Below are positions 10,838 through 18,710 of a stretch of 18,710 nucleotides of DNA, one piece after another. The translations under genes were made by a program, and so were the position numbers. Below the pieces are notes generated by a model, which was given only the letters and a program-made list of their open reading frames with translations, did not search any database and was not told the origin of the DNA. The stretch is from Isotricha intestinalis (lineage: Eukaryota > Ciliophora > Litostomatea > Vestibuliferida > Isotrichidae), in assembly GCA_023807065.1 (NCBI GenBank), contig JAJJLU010004100.1:1-18710 (forward strand). The letters are read 5' to 3'. The number at the start of each line of letters is the position of its first letter. Positions within the stretch are counted from its first letter, which is position 1.

Positions 10838-11575
10838 TTAAACTAAATTATTATTTTTTACTTCTTCAATTGGATCAAATTTACTATTTTCAATCATTGC
10901 ATTAAATAACCATTCTAAACTTTCTTTTAATTTCAAAGACTTTAAAGCACTAATATCTTTAACAATAAAAGCTTTTTTTTCTAAAACTGGATAATTAATA
11001 GAATTATATATAGATTTTAATCTATGATTATCTAATTCAAATAAGTCAATTTTATTTATCAGAATCATTATTGGAATTTCTGTTTTTAAAATTAAAGTTG
11101 AATTTAAAACATTATCTATAAATTAAATAAAAAAAACTTACTTAATATTTCAATTGATTTTTTAATATTTTTAGAAGCACAATCAATCATATAAATCATT
11201 CCATCAATATCATCATAATATTTTTCCCATAATTTTCTTAAAGATTCTTTTCCTGATAAATCCCAAAATTGTAATTCAATATTATTATACTATAATAATT
11301 TTTTGATTAATTTTTGATTTACTTTAAATTTACTCACTGACTATTTATTTATAAATATATTAATACAATTTAATCCAGATGTTGGGAGAATATATTCTAA
11401 AGGAGTTGAATGTCCTGTGTATATATATTTTAATTGTTCTAAATAAGTCTAAATTAATTATATTTAGTTTATTTTTTTTTACTGTTTTTCCCGATGTTTC
11501 TTCTCCTATTATTAATACTTTAAAAGTTGGTTTTTGAAAATACCAATTTAAAAATCCTGATATTAAAGAAAACAT
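10838..11575 (-). CDS. ARFRP1/yeast Arl3-type small GTPase, five exons
   Basis: The spliced model gives 204 aa; human ARFRP1 has 201. Exons are 11575-11483, 11448-11367, 11336-11323, 11289-11142 and 11115-10838. Introns are 34, 30, 33 and 26 nt, in phases 0, 1, 0 and 1. The start MFSLISGFLNWYFQK mirrors the ARFRP1 N-terminus. Then come the P-loop GEETSGKT (24-31), PTSGLN with switch-I Thr54, FWDLSGKE (71-78, switch II), IYMID, NKID (133-136) and ISAL (about 167-170). ARFRP1/Arl3p works at the trans-Golgi, recruiting ARL1 and golgins. It has no myristoylated Gly and is instead acetylated on Met followed by Phe or Tyr (NatC), which the Met-Phe start fits. Odd: switch II has Ser-Gly-Lys where the family has Gly-Gly-Gln, so the residue equivalent to the catalytic Gln is Lys77. 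The gene stops 96 bp before the kinase start, on the same strand. Confidence 0.88.
11323..11336 (-). other. 14-nt microexon of the ARFRP1-like gene
   Basis: This exon lies between a 30-nt intron (11337-11366) and a 33-nt intron (11290-11322). It encodes most of LSKFK, directly after PTSGLN. Without it the frame hits a TAG. With it, exactly 12 residues separate GLN from FWD, as in ARFRP1. The canonical-looking GTGAGT that overlaps its 5' end (11336-11331) is a decoy donor: using it would leave an in-frame TAG in the exon. Confidence 0.75.
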
Positions 11576-11834
11576 TTTTCTTCAATGAAAATAAAATATT
11601 AAATAATATATAATATCAAAAAATAAAATAAAAGTTTATTAATTTACTATTTTTTTTAACAATCATTTAAAAAAATAATTTATATTCATTCTTATTAGTT
11701 AAGTTTAATATTTAAAAAAGAGAAAATTTTATTATTTTTTTCATTATATAATCTTTTCTTTTTATTTTTATTTTATTAATTGTAAAATTTTATTAAACAA
11801 AAATAAATACTTCATGAAAAATATAATTTAAAAT
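11576..11834. promoter_or_regulatory. Divergent spacer between ARFRP1-like and MORN genes
   Basis: This 259-bp spacer separates two divergent starts, so it should carry promoter elements for both genes. It is almost all A/T with long A and T runs. No TATA-like, Inr-like or other named element can be told apart from the background. The assignment rests only on gene orientation. Confidence 0.3.
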
Positions 11835-13103
11835 ATGGGAAATGATATTTCAAACTTTTGTAATTGTGCAGAAATGAAAGGAGGTAACATAAATGAAAAA
11901 GTAGGTAATAATAATATTAAATTATAAATTTATTTATAGTCTTTCTTTCAACAAGCGACTTTTATTTCAAATGAAACAAGAGATGAAGTATATAAACATA
12001 ATTCAAAAAAGAAAATTATAGTAATTAACCAATTGAAGTCAAAAGAAAAAGAAAATCAAAATTCAAATAATGAAAATATAGAAAAAGACATTAATAATAA
12101 AAGTGAAATTAATAATATAAAAAATGAAAATAATAACAATAAATTACCAGAAAAAAATAATAAAATTCTTTCAAATTCAAAAATATCATTTTCAAAAGAA
12201 GTAATTTTCCACATTTCAAACAACGAAATAAATAATAATAAAATAAAAAATAATAAAACAAACACAAAAACAAATAATAACATATCAAATATAAATAATA
12301 AGAAAAATATAAAGAAAAATAACAATGAAGAGAATAAAATAATAACAAAAGAATATTCAAATGGGAATAAATATATAGGAAATTTAGATGAAAATAATTT
12401 AAAAACAGGAAAAGGAAAATTAATATTATCAAATGGAAATATTTATGAAGGTGAATTTATAAAAGATAAAATAAGTGGATATGGTAAATTTACAGATAAA
12501 ATAAATAATTCAATATATGAGGGTAATTTTTTAAATAATGAAAAAAATGGTTTTGGAAAAGAAATATTTTCTGATGGAAGTAAATATGAAGGTAATTATT
12601 TAAAAGGAAAAAGAAATGGAAATGGAAAGTTAATATTATTTAATGGATGTGAATATAATGGAAATTTCATTAATGATAAAATTGAAGGTAAGGGAAAATT
12701 TATTTGGAATGAAAATAAAATTTATTTTGGAAATTGGGTTAATAATTCTTTAAATGGAATTGGTTATTTTATTCAAAATAATATTAAATTTGTTGGTTAT
12801 TTTAAAAATGATAAAAAAGATGGTTTTGGAATTAATTATTTTTATAATAGTAATAATTTTATTATTGGAAATTGGATTAATGATAAAATTGAAGGCTTTG
12901 CTATTTTTGTTTATTCTAATTTAAATTTTAATTTTTGTTTTATGAAAAATAATCAAATTGAGAAAATCGTTGTTGATGATGTTGAAAAAAATAATTTATT
13001 GTCTTCTAATGAATTTTTACTTTTAAAAAAATTTTTTGATGATGTTAAAAAATTTGATGAATATGTTGATTCTAATATGAAAATTTTTGATGTTGTGTTA
13101 TAA
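11835..13103 (+). CDS. MORN-repeat protein with predicted lipid-anchored N-terminus, two exons
   Basis: The protein has 409 aa. Exon 1 (11835-11900, 22 codons) joins exon 2 (11940-13103) across a 39-nt phase-0 intron starting GTAGGT and ending TTTATAG. Exon 1 begins MGNDISNFCNCAE: Met-Gly-Asn suits N-myristoylation, and Cys9 and Cys11 could be palmitoylated, which would anchor the protein to a membrane. Residues about 60-155 are an Asn/Lys low-complexity linker. Residues about 167-345 hold roughly eight MORN units (such as YEGEFIKDKISGYGKF and YEGNYLKGKRNGNGKL), the last two degenerate. The ~60-residue tail is helical. MORN repeats often bind membranes or scaffold proteins at membrane-cytoskeleton contacts; in protists they occur in cortical and basal-body structures. 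No catalytic domain is present. Exon 1 would be missed by simple frame scanning. Confidence 0.85.
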
Positions 13104-13212
13104 AGTTTATTATTTTTATTTTTTTAAAGTATATCTTTATAAATAATTATTTTAATTTTTTCAGTTAAATTTTTAAATATTTTTTTAATAAAAATGAAAA
13201 TTATAAAATAAA

Positions 13213-13719
13213 ATGGAAAAAATAAAATTACCTAAAATTAAAAATTTCAATAAAAAAAATTTTCATCCAATAAGTATTTCATCTAAAAATTATAATGATA
13301 ATAATTCAATAAAAGGGGAAACAAAAATAATTAGTGAAAAAAATATATTACAAAAAAATAAACAGACAATAAAACTTTCATTTAAAATAAAAAAATTACC
13401 TAATCAATTTTCTTTTAAGAAAATTATGTTAAATTCAAATAATAATTTACAAAAATATTATGAAGAACTTTCTTCTTTAAATTCTCAAAGAAGTGAATTA
13501 ATATTTTTAAAAAATAAAAAAGAAAAGAAAAAAAAAATAATTTGTAATCATTTAAGTTATGTATATAATGGAAATGATGATTATGAAGAAAAAAAAAAGA
13601 AAATAATATATAAATTAGATAAAGAATATAAAAAGAAATTAAATAATTCAGTAGTATTAAAGGAAATAAGAACAAAAGCAATTTTTAATAATGAATTAAT
13701 TAAATCAGTTTTAAATTAA
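13213..13719 (+). CDS. Small basic protein, unknown function
   Basis: This 168-aa protein lies 109 bp downstream of the MORN gene on the same strand. I do not recognise it. It is very Lys- and Asn-rich. An N-terminal segment MEKIKLPKIKNF is followed by a basic linker and a predicted helical second half (about 75-168) with Lys/Glu clusters (NKKEKKKKII, DYEEKKKKIIYKLDKEYKKK). There is no signal peptide, membrane segment or Cys/His metal site. It ends in TAA. Base composition and codon use match the neighbours, which supports a real gene. The short length and low complexity keep confidence moderate. Nucleic-acid or microtubule binding through the basic stretches is possible but unsupported. Confidence 0.6.
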   Translation: MEKIKLPKIKNFNKKNFHPISISSKNYNDNNSIKGETKIISEKNILQKNKQTIKLSFKIKKLPNQFSFKKIMLNSNNNLQKYYEELSSLNSQRSELIFLKNKKEKKKKIICNHLSYVYNGNDDYEEKKKKIIYKLDKEYKKKLNNSVVLKEIRTKAIFNNELIKSVLN

Positions 13720-13920
13720 AAAAATATTAAATAATAAATACATATTTTATAAATAAAAAAAATAATAAAATATTAAAATTTAATAAACTTAACATTAAAT
13801 CTCAATGAACAATTAAAATTATTAACTTCATCCATAGATAAATTATTATCTTTCATTTTTTTTCAAATATATTTTTATTTGCTTTGTTTTTTTATTTATT
13901 TTGTTTTAGATATTTATTAT

Positions 13921-14772
13921 TTAATCTGATTTTCTTAAAATGAATTTTTCAATTACTTCTTTAACAGAACCTTCAAAAAAATCTTTTTTACAAATATAAT
14001 CAGATACTTTTTTAACATCTTCATGAGCACTAGAAACACAACAACCTAAACCAGCTTCTTGAATCATAGAAATATCATTATAACTATCTCCAATAGCAAT
14101 AGTATCTTTAATATCAATATTTAAATAATTACTTAACCATTTAATAGCAAATCCTTTATTCATTCCTTTAGGATTTAATTCCATATATCTTCCAGAAGAA
14201 AAAAAAATATCTAATTCATTATTAATATTTAATGATTCAAAATCTTTTTTTATTTGTTTTAAATAATCCATGTTTTGATTAGAATAAATAATTCTAATTA
14301 TTTGTTCATCTTTATCAATTAAGTTAATATTTAATTCATTAAAAATTTTAAAAGAAGCTTTCTGATTGATTTTTCTTATAATTTCTAAAGAATCTTCTTT
14401 TATTTTATAAAAATAGCAATTTTTCAAAGTAAAAACAATAATTTCAACATCATATTTATTTCCAATATTAATTATTTCTTGAGAAATACTATGATTTAAT
14501 CCTTGACAAAATAATATTTTATTATTTTTATTTTCTATTATAACAGCACCACTAAAACAAATTGAATATTCATTTTCTAAATCATATGTTCCTATTTCTT
14601 TTAATATATATTGTATTATTTCTATTGAACGACCTGTTGATATTATAAATTTTGTTCCTTTTTTTCTACATTCTTTTATTGCTTCTATGTTAAATTCTGG
14701 AACATGGAGATTTACTAATAATGTTTCATCTAAATCTGAAAAGACTATTTTATATGTTTTTTCAAATTCCAT
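13921..14772 (-). CDS. Cof-type HAD-superfamily phosphatase (HAD-IIB)
   Basis: This 283-aa intronless gene has the length typical of bacterial Cof/YidA-type sugar-phosphatase-like enzymes. All four HAD motifs are present: SDLDETLL (12-19) with nucleophile Asp13 and acid/base Asp15, STGRS (45-49), Lys206 in MNKGFAI, and GDSYND (228-233) with Mg-binding acids. The large C2-type cap lies between motifs II and III. The C-terminal VSSAHEDVKKVSDYICKKDF matches the usual Cof tail. These enzymes hydrolyse sugar phosphates, FMN or other small phosphate esters in the cytosol; the substrate cannot be read from sequence. The family is abundant in Firmicutes and patchy in eukaryotes, so transfer from bacteria is plausible. 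Base composition is fully adapted to the host. No targeting peptide is seen. Confidence 0.9.
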   Translation of the reverse strand: MEFEKTYKIVFSDLDETLLVNLHVPEFNIEAIKECRKKGTKFIISTGRSIEIIQYILKEIGTYDLENEYSICFSGAVIIENKNNKILFCQGLNHSISQEIINIGNKYDVEIIVFTLKNCYFYKIKEDSLEIIRKINQKASFKIFNELNINLIDKDEQIIRIIYSNQNMDYLKQIKKDFESLNINNELDIFFSSGRYMELNPKGMNKGFAIKWLSNYLNIDIKDTIAIGDSYNDISMIQEAGLGCCVSSAHEDVKKVSDYICKKDFFEGSVKEVIEKFILRKSD

Positions 14773-14840
14773 TTTTTTTTTTTTTGAATATTTTAGAAAT
14801 TCATATATTATTTAATATCGATTTTTTTCCTTTTTTATTA

Positions 14841-15191
14841 AATAATCTAAATTCTTAAAAAATCTATGATTTTGAAAATAAAAATTTATTAGATTTATAT
14901 AATAGAATTCAAGAATAAAAAGAAAAATTATTTGAATTAGTAAAAGAAGTAAGAGAAAAATATGATTCAAGTTATAATTTTAATGAAGAAGAAGAAAATT
15001 GGAAAATAAATTATTTGAAGAATATGGAAACAATATAAATATTTTAAGAATGAAAATATATTATTAAAACAAACTTCAGAATAAAAGAATAAAAAATGTT
15101 TTCAAAAAGTTCAATTCGATGGGCATTGAATTTAAAACATACTTTAAAAAACTACATAGAAATTGGTGAAAAAATTGAAATTATTTTTTAA
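14841..15191 (+). pseudogene. Decayed coiled-coil gene fragment
   Basis: Protein-like sequence continues through three frames. The first frame (14841-15038) reads YDFENKNLLDLYNRIQE, a TAA at 14916, then KEKLFELVKEVREKYDSSYN, an Glu run, and ends in TAA. Overlapping frames continue with NKLFEEYGNNINIL and then ENILLKQTSE followed by TAA. A last frame (15096-15191) holds a 31-codon ORF, MFSKSSIRWALNLKHTL. Frequent GAA codons and heptad-like spacing indicate former coding DNA with stops and at least two frameshifts. No GT-AG pair repairs it. It sits just upstream of the broken VWA copy in the same orientation, so both may belong to one duplicated segment. Confidence 0.5.
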
Positions 15192-15259
15192 ATTTAAAAT
15201 TGAATTTTTATACATTCATAAGAAAGAAGTAAAAATAAAAATAGTTAAAGCTATATATA

Positions 15260-15478
15260 ATGAATCATTATCCATCATTTAAATATAAAGAAATGAATTT
15301 AAATATGCCTAATAATAACACAATAAAAGGAATAATAAATATTAGAACATTATCAAAAATAACAAAATTAATATCCTTTTTCCTAGAAGAAGAAAATAAA
15401 AAAAATATAAAAAAAATTATAGTAATGATTATTAAATATTTCAATCATAATTTATATTCAACAGTTAATAGACAATAA
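15260..15478 (+). pseudogene. Truncated inverted copy of the VWA gene start
   Basis: Bases 15269-15433 match the reverse complement of 18545-18710 with three substitutions and one missing base. The copy keeps the presumed start, MNHYPSFKYKEMNLNMPNN. About 50 codons later the one-base deletion shifts the frame, similarity ends near 15433, and unrelated codons lead to TAA at 15478. No VWA domain remains. It looks like a recent partial duplication that is now a pseudogene. It is useful because it shows the likely true start of the VWA gene, which lies about 9 bases beyond the right edge. Confidence 0.8.
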
Positions 15479-16361
15479 AATCTTGTTTCAATTGTTTAAT
15501 TTTCATAAAATAAAAAATATTTAATAATTATACTCTAGATTTTTAAATTTTTTCATAAAGAATAATAAATCAAAAACCAAAAATGAAATTTTTATGTTTG
15601 ATGATAAATAAATATTTTTTTCATCTTTAAAACTAATTTACAATCTTTTTTGAATGATTTAAGGTATAAATTTTCAATTTTAAAAAAATAAAAAATTTTT
15701 TGTAAAAATAAAAGGAAATATCATATAAACTCAATTAGATTAATTTTGAAGATAAATTATTAAATAACTTTAAAAAAATCTTTCATATGTGAATTAAATG
15801 AAGAAGGGATAAAGATATTTTTTAATAATTTAAATATTTTTTAAAAATAATTTTGAAATCATAAATATATTTATATTTATCCATAAAAAATGGATTAAAA
15901 AGATATTTTTTATTTATATATTTATGTTCAAAAAAATAAGTGTTTTATTTATATTTTGATACTATAAAGATTATACGTTAAATTATTTAAAAAGTATGAA
16001 AAATATTATTATATTTTCTAATCTAAATTTATAAAATAAAGATATTTTTTATGTTAAAATAATTCAATGTTTTCGTTTTAATATATTAATATCTATTAAA
16101 AAAGCAATGAAATTTTTTGACTCATTAAAAATTTTTTATAACTTTTAGTGGTTAAAGTGTTATAAATATAAATAAATTTTCTGAAAACCATTAATTCAAT
16201 TTGAAGGGATATATATTTTTGGAATTATAAAATTTAATAAAAAATGAAAATAAAAAGGAACAAAACAATATAAAAATATATAAAATTTTTATCGAACTTT
16301 AATTAAGTTAATGATAAATAAAAAAATATTTAATAATCTCAAGAATTTATTTTCTTATTAT
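15479..16361. other. Spacer of about 0.9 kb without a recognisable gene
   Basis: The stretch is very AT-rich with stops in all frames. Short coding-like pieces occur (for example FICELNEEGIKIFFNNLNIF near 15780-15845) but none is longer than about 25 codons. No RNA gene, repeat array or transposon end is seen. It lies between the broken VWA copy and the 3' end of the intact VWA gene. Confidence 0.5.
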
Positions 16362-18710
16362 TTAAATTCCTGTTTTTTGAATAATGGAATCATAAGGATA
16401 ACCTAATGAATTTAAATATTTTTTTCCTTTATTAATAATTAATCTTAATTCATCAAATTTATCTTTCATATAATTCAAAAAATAATATAGAACAATAGTT
16501 GTGAAAATAACTTTCTTTTTATCTTTAATACCATCTTCATTATTTACATAGCTTTCAATTATATTAAATTTATCATTTATCTTATCTATAATTTGTAAAG
16601 TAATTTCATTTTCATCCCAAAAACCTTCAATAATATCTTGAACCATTAATAATTTATTCAAATCATCTTTTCCAATATTCTCCTTTTTTATTTCCTTCTT
16701 TTTAATATTTTCATCAACATTTATCCTTTTCATATTCTCTGAATGACGATTATCTATTTTCTCTTTGTCTTCACAAAAATTAGATTCTAAGCACATCATT
16801 TTTATCTCAAGTTCTTTCATTTTCAATTGGAAATCAAGTTCTTTGTCTCTCATCCTTTCTTCATGTGTTGATTTTAAGCATTCCATTTCTTTACCATGGC
16901 TTTCATTAATTTCTCTCTTCTTTTCTTCATGCATCCTTTTACTTTTCTTCATCTTTTCTTCAAGCTTTGAATTTATATTTCTTTGAGGTTTGTTCATTGA
17001 CAATGAGTTTGTTGTGAAAGGCGACGAATTAATGTTTAGATTCAAAGGATTATTATTTTGATTATAAGGTGATGGGAAATTATAATCATTATCATCATTT
17101 ATATTCATCATATTCATATTGTTGTACATCATACCCATATTATTCATACCTCCCATCATAGGCATATTGTTGTTCATCATATTCATTGGCATTGAATTCA
17201 TCATCATAGGATTCATTCCCATCATTGGCATATTTATTGGCATTGCACTACCCATCATATGACCCATTCCCATCATTAAATTCATCTTATGTATATTATA
17301 ATTCATATTAAACATCTGATTTTCATTTTGATTTAATTCTACTTTAATTAATTCTCCTTCTTTATTCATTTCATCTTTTACTATTTCTCCAAATAATGAT
17401 GTGTTTTTTGAAAGAACTTGATATTCTTTAGATAATTTTATTTCTTCTTCTTCTTTTATATCTTTTGATATTTTTAATAAATTACTTATTATTATTTTAC
17501 TTAATTCTTCACCAGGTTCTAAATTAACAATTTTTTCAACTTTAAAATCTTTATTAATATCATTTTTAGAATCATTTGCTTTTAAAATTATATCAATTGG
17601 ACCTTCTTTTCTATCTTTAGAAATAAAAGCATAATTTATAATATCATCCTGATATGAAATATTATCTAAATAAGGCATAATATGAATTTTATCAATTTCT
17701 TTAATATCAAAATTAATTTTTGTTAAATAAGGTCTTAAACATTTATTTAAAGTATCAATAACTATATGATTTAATTCTTCAACATTAACAACAAATGATG
17801 ATGTACCTTTACCTAATTTACCACATCTTTCAATTAAAACTTTATCAAAATCATTTCCTATTCCAATTGATTGAATTCTAAATCTAGAATTATTTGCAGA
17901 AATTGAATTAATACATTCTTCTCTATCATGAACTTGACCATCAGTTAATAAAAATATATTCTTTGCCAAATTAATATTATCATAATTTTTACTTGAAAAA
18001 ATATCTTTTAAAGGTGTTGATATATTTGTTCCTCCCATATCTGCTTTCAAATCATTAATAACTTGAATAATTTTTTCAACATTTTCTTTATTATATTCAA
18101 CTGGAGAATCATTATAATATTTAAAATCACTTCCAAATCCAATTAATTGGAAAAAAGATTTTGGAGGAAGAGATTGAATAAAAAGTAAAAGAGATTGTTT
18201 AACTAAATTAATTGATTTTCCACTCATACTTCCACTTTGATCAATTAAAAAAATAAATAAAGCAGGATTATCATTTATTTCATTAATTTGATATGAATTA
18301 TAATATGATATTTTATTATCTTCATCTGGTTTTTCAGGAATTGGAATTTTTGCTAATTTATCACTTGAATAAATGAAATTACAAACATAAGAAGTTTCAT
18401 TTTTTTCAGGATTAAATTGACTATAAATCATAGGAGTATTCATTTTTTCTGTTCTAAATAAAATAGAAAATGAAGGCTGAATATCATTCCAATTATTATT
18501 TGAAGGAAGATTTGCTTCTTTTTCAAATTCAATTGTTGCTCCTAAATAATCATTATTATAATTTATTTTTATATTTTTTTTATTTTCTTCTTCTAGGAAA
18601 AAGGATATTAATCTTGTTATTTTTGATAATGTTCTAATATTTATTATTCCTTTTATTGTTTTATTATTAGGCATATTTAAATTCATTTCTTTATATTTAA
18701 ATGATGGATA
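16362..18710 (-). CDS. VWA-domain protein with Met-rich hinge and coiled coil (5' end cut by window edge)
   Basis: The window shows 782 codons and a TAA stop. An internal ATG at 18686 is in frame, but reading stays open to 18710 as YPSFKYKE, and the copy at 15260 shows MNH before it, so the start is probably at about 18719. Numbering here is from Met18686. A ~140-residue N-terminal region precedes a VWA domain (about 141-320) with an intact metal site: DQSGS (149-153), Thr220 in GGTN and Asp249 in TDGQ. A beta-rich region follows, with EYQVLSKNTSLFGEI (421-435) as in VIT/VWA proteins of the PARP4 and inter-alpha-inhibitor type. A Met/Asn/Gly/Pro-rich hinge (about 456-530), a charged coiled coil (about 572-672) and a C-terminal helical domain (about 680-774, with IIEGFW and VIFTTIVLYYFLNYM) complete it. 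It is probably an intracellular adhesion or scaffold protein; the partner is unknown. No VIT domain was recognised. Confidence 0.85.
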   Translation of the reverse strand, partial: YPSFKYKEMNLNMPNNKTIKGIINIRTLSKITRLISFFLEEENKKNIKINYNNDYLGATIEFEKEANLPSNNNWNDIQPSFSILFRTEKMNTPMIYSQFNPEKNETSYVCNFIYSSDKLAKIPIPEKPDEDNKISYYNSYQINEINDNPALFIFLIDQSGSMSGKSINLVKQSLLLFIQSLPPKSFFQLIGFGSDFKYYNDSPVEYNKENVEKIIQVINDLKADMGGTNISTPLKDIFSSKNYDNINLAKNIFLLTDGQVHDREECINSISANNSRFRIQSIGIGNDFDKVLIERCGKLGKGTSSFVVNVEELNHIVIDTLNKCLRPYLTKINFDIKEIDKIHIMPYLDNISYQDDIINYAFISKDRKEGPIDIILKANDSKNDINKDFKVEKIVNLEPGEELSKIIISNLLKISKDIKEEEEIKLSKEYQVLSKNTSLFGEIVKDEMNKEGELIKVELNQNENQMFNMNYNIHKMNLMMGMGHMMGSAMPINMPMMGMNPMMMNSMPMNMMNNNMPMMGGMNNMGMMYNNMNMMNINDDNDYNFPSPYNQNNNPLNLNINSSPFTTNSLSMNKPQRNINSKLEEKMKKSKRMHEEKKREINESHGKEMECLKSTHEERMRDKELDFQLKMKELEIKMMCLESNFCEDKEKIDNRHSENMKRINVDENIKKKEIKKENIGKDDLNKLLMVQDIIEGFWDENEITLQIIDKINDKFNIIESYVNNEDGIKDKKKVIFTTIVLYYFLNYMKDKFDELRLIINKGKKYLNSLGYPYDSIIQKTGI
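18545..18710. repeat. Intact arm of the inverted duplication (partner 15269-15433)
   Basis: This 166-bp arm is the 5' coding end of the VWA gene. It matches 15269-15433 in opposite orientation, about 97-98% identical. The arms are about 3.1 kb apart. The duplication may extend beyond the right edge of the window. Confidence 0.85.

Noticed and set aside
11323..11342. GTGAGT at 11336-11331 as intron donor in the GTPase gene
   Set aside because: Using it leaves TAG in frame in the exon and adds five residues between GLN and FWD; the microexon model fits the family exactly.
12056..12432. Two minus-strand frames (89 and 107 aa) opposite the MORN gene linker
   Set aside because: They are antisense shadows of the Asn/Lys-rich coding stretch, giving only Leu/Phe/Ile/Tyr runs; the plus strand has clear MORN repeats in frame.
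13424..13681. 85-aa minus-strand frame rich in Leu and Phe
   Set aside because: It is antisense to the Lys-rich small basic protein; composition is explained by the opposite strand.
13773..13856. 27-codon minus-strand ORF (MKDNNLSMDEVNNFNC) downstream of the HAD gene
   Set aside because: It looks mildly coding, but it is too short, has no family and could be chance in AT-rich DNA or a 3' untranslated part of the HAD transcript.
15560..15830. Plus-strand frame that looks protein-like if TAA is read as Gln
   Set aside because: It is poor in acidic codons and contains TGA; AT-rich random DNA read with TAA as Gln gives similar text.
16765..16986. 73-aa plus-strand Ser/Phe-rich frame
   Set aside because: It is antisense to the coiled-coil part of the VWA gene, where Lys/Glu codons read as Phe/Ser/Leu on the other strand.
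1..18710. Whole-window ciliate code (TAA/TAG as Gln)
   Set aside because: The long intact genes contain no internal TAA/TAG, use CAA for every Gln and end sensibly at TAA or TAG.
1..18710. CRISPR arrays, tRNA, rRNA, telomere repeats, bacterial operons
   Set aside because: No regularly spaced repeats, no B-box-like GGTTCGA, no conserved rRNA segments and no telomeric tandem repeat were found on either strand.

Overview
This window is nuclear DNA of a microbial eukaryote. It is extremely AT-rich, the genes are closely packed, and four of them contain very short GT-AG introns (nine introns, 26 to 48 nt). Gln is CAA and Trp is TGG throughout the long genes. Seven genes end in TAA and one in TAG, so the intact genes use the standard code. 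The gene set (a CPLANE1/JBTS17-like basal-body protein, a MORN-repeat protein, an ARFRP1-type GTPase, an AGC kinase and a VWA protein) suggests a ciliated or flagellated protist. A standard-code ciliate is my best guess, for example from a group with ultra-short introns and many bacterial genes, but the sequence does not prove a lineage.

Layout. 1-2452 is gene-poor. It holds a GC-richer patch with related short repeats and several coding-like stretches broken by TAA/TAG. 2453-7729 (+) is a two-exon gene for a 1742-aa CPLANE1-like protein. A minus-strand group follows: a coiled-coil protein (7825-8895), a four-exon AGC/STK32-like kinase (9152-10741) and a five-exon ARFRP1-like GTPase (10838-11575). 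A short divergent spacer leads to a two-exon MORN protein (11835-13103, +) and a small basic protein (13213-13719, +). A Cof-type HAD phosphatase of bacterial aspect lies on the minus strand (13921-14772). Then come a decayed coiled-coil gene (about 14841-15191) and an inverted, truncated copy of the start of the last gene (15260-15478). After about 0.9 kb of empty DNA, a VWA protein (16362-18710, -) runs off the right edge by about three codons.

Functional picture. Nothing here looks like one operon-like system; these are separate eukaryotic genes. Loose themes are cilium base (CPLANE1-like), trans-Golgi traffic (ARFRP1) and membrane-attached proteins: both the kinase and the MORN protein start with Met-Gly-Asn, a likely N-myristoylation signal. 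The intron-exon models were built by hand from splice sites, reading frame and family motifs. They recover the kinase N-lobe, the GTPase P-loop to switch II region and the MORN protein N-terminus, none of which is visible in single uninterrupted frames. Family assignments come from recalled motif patterns, not from a search.
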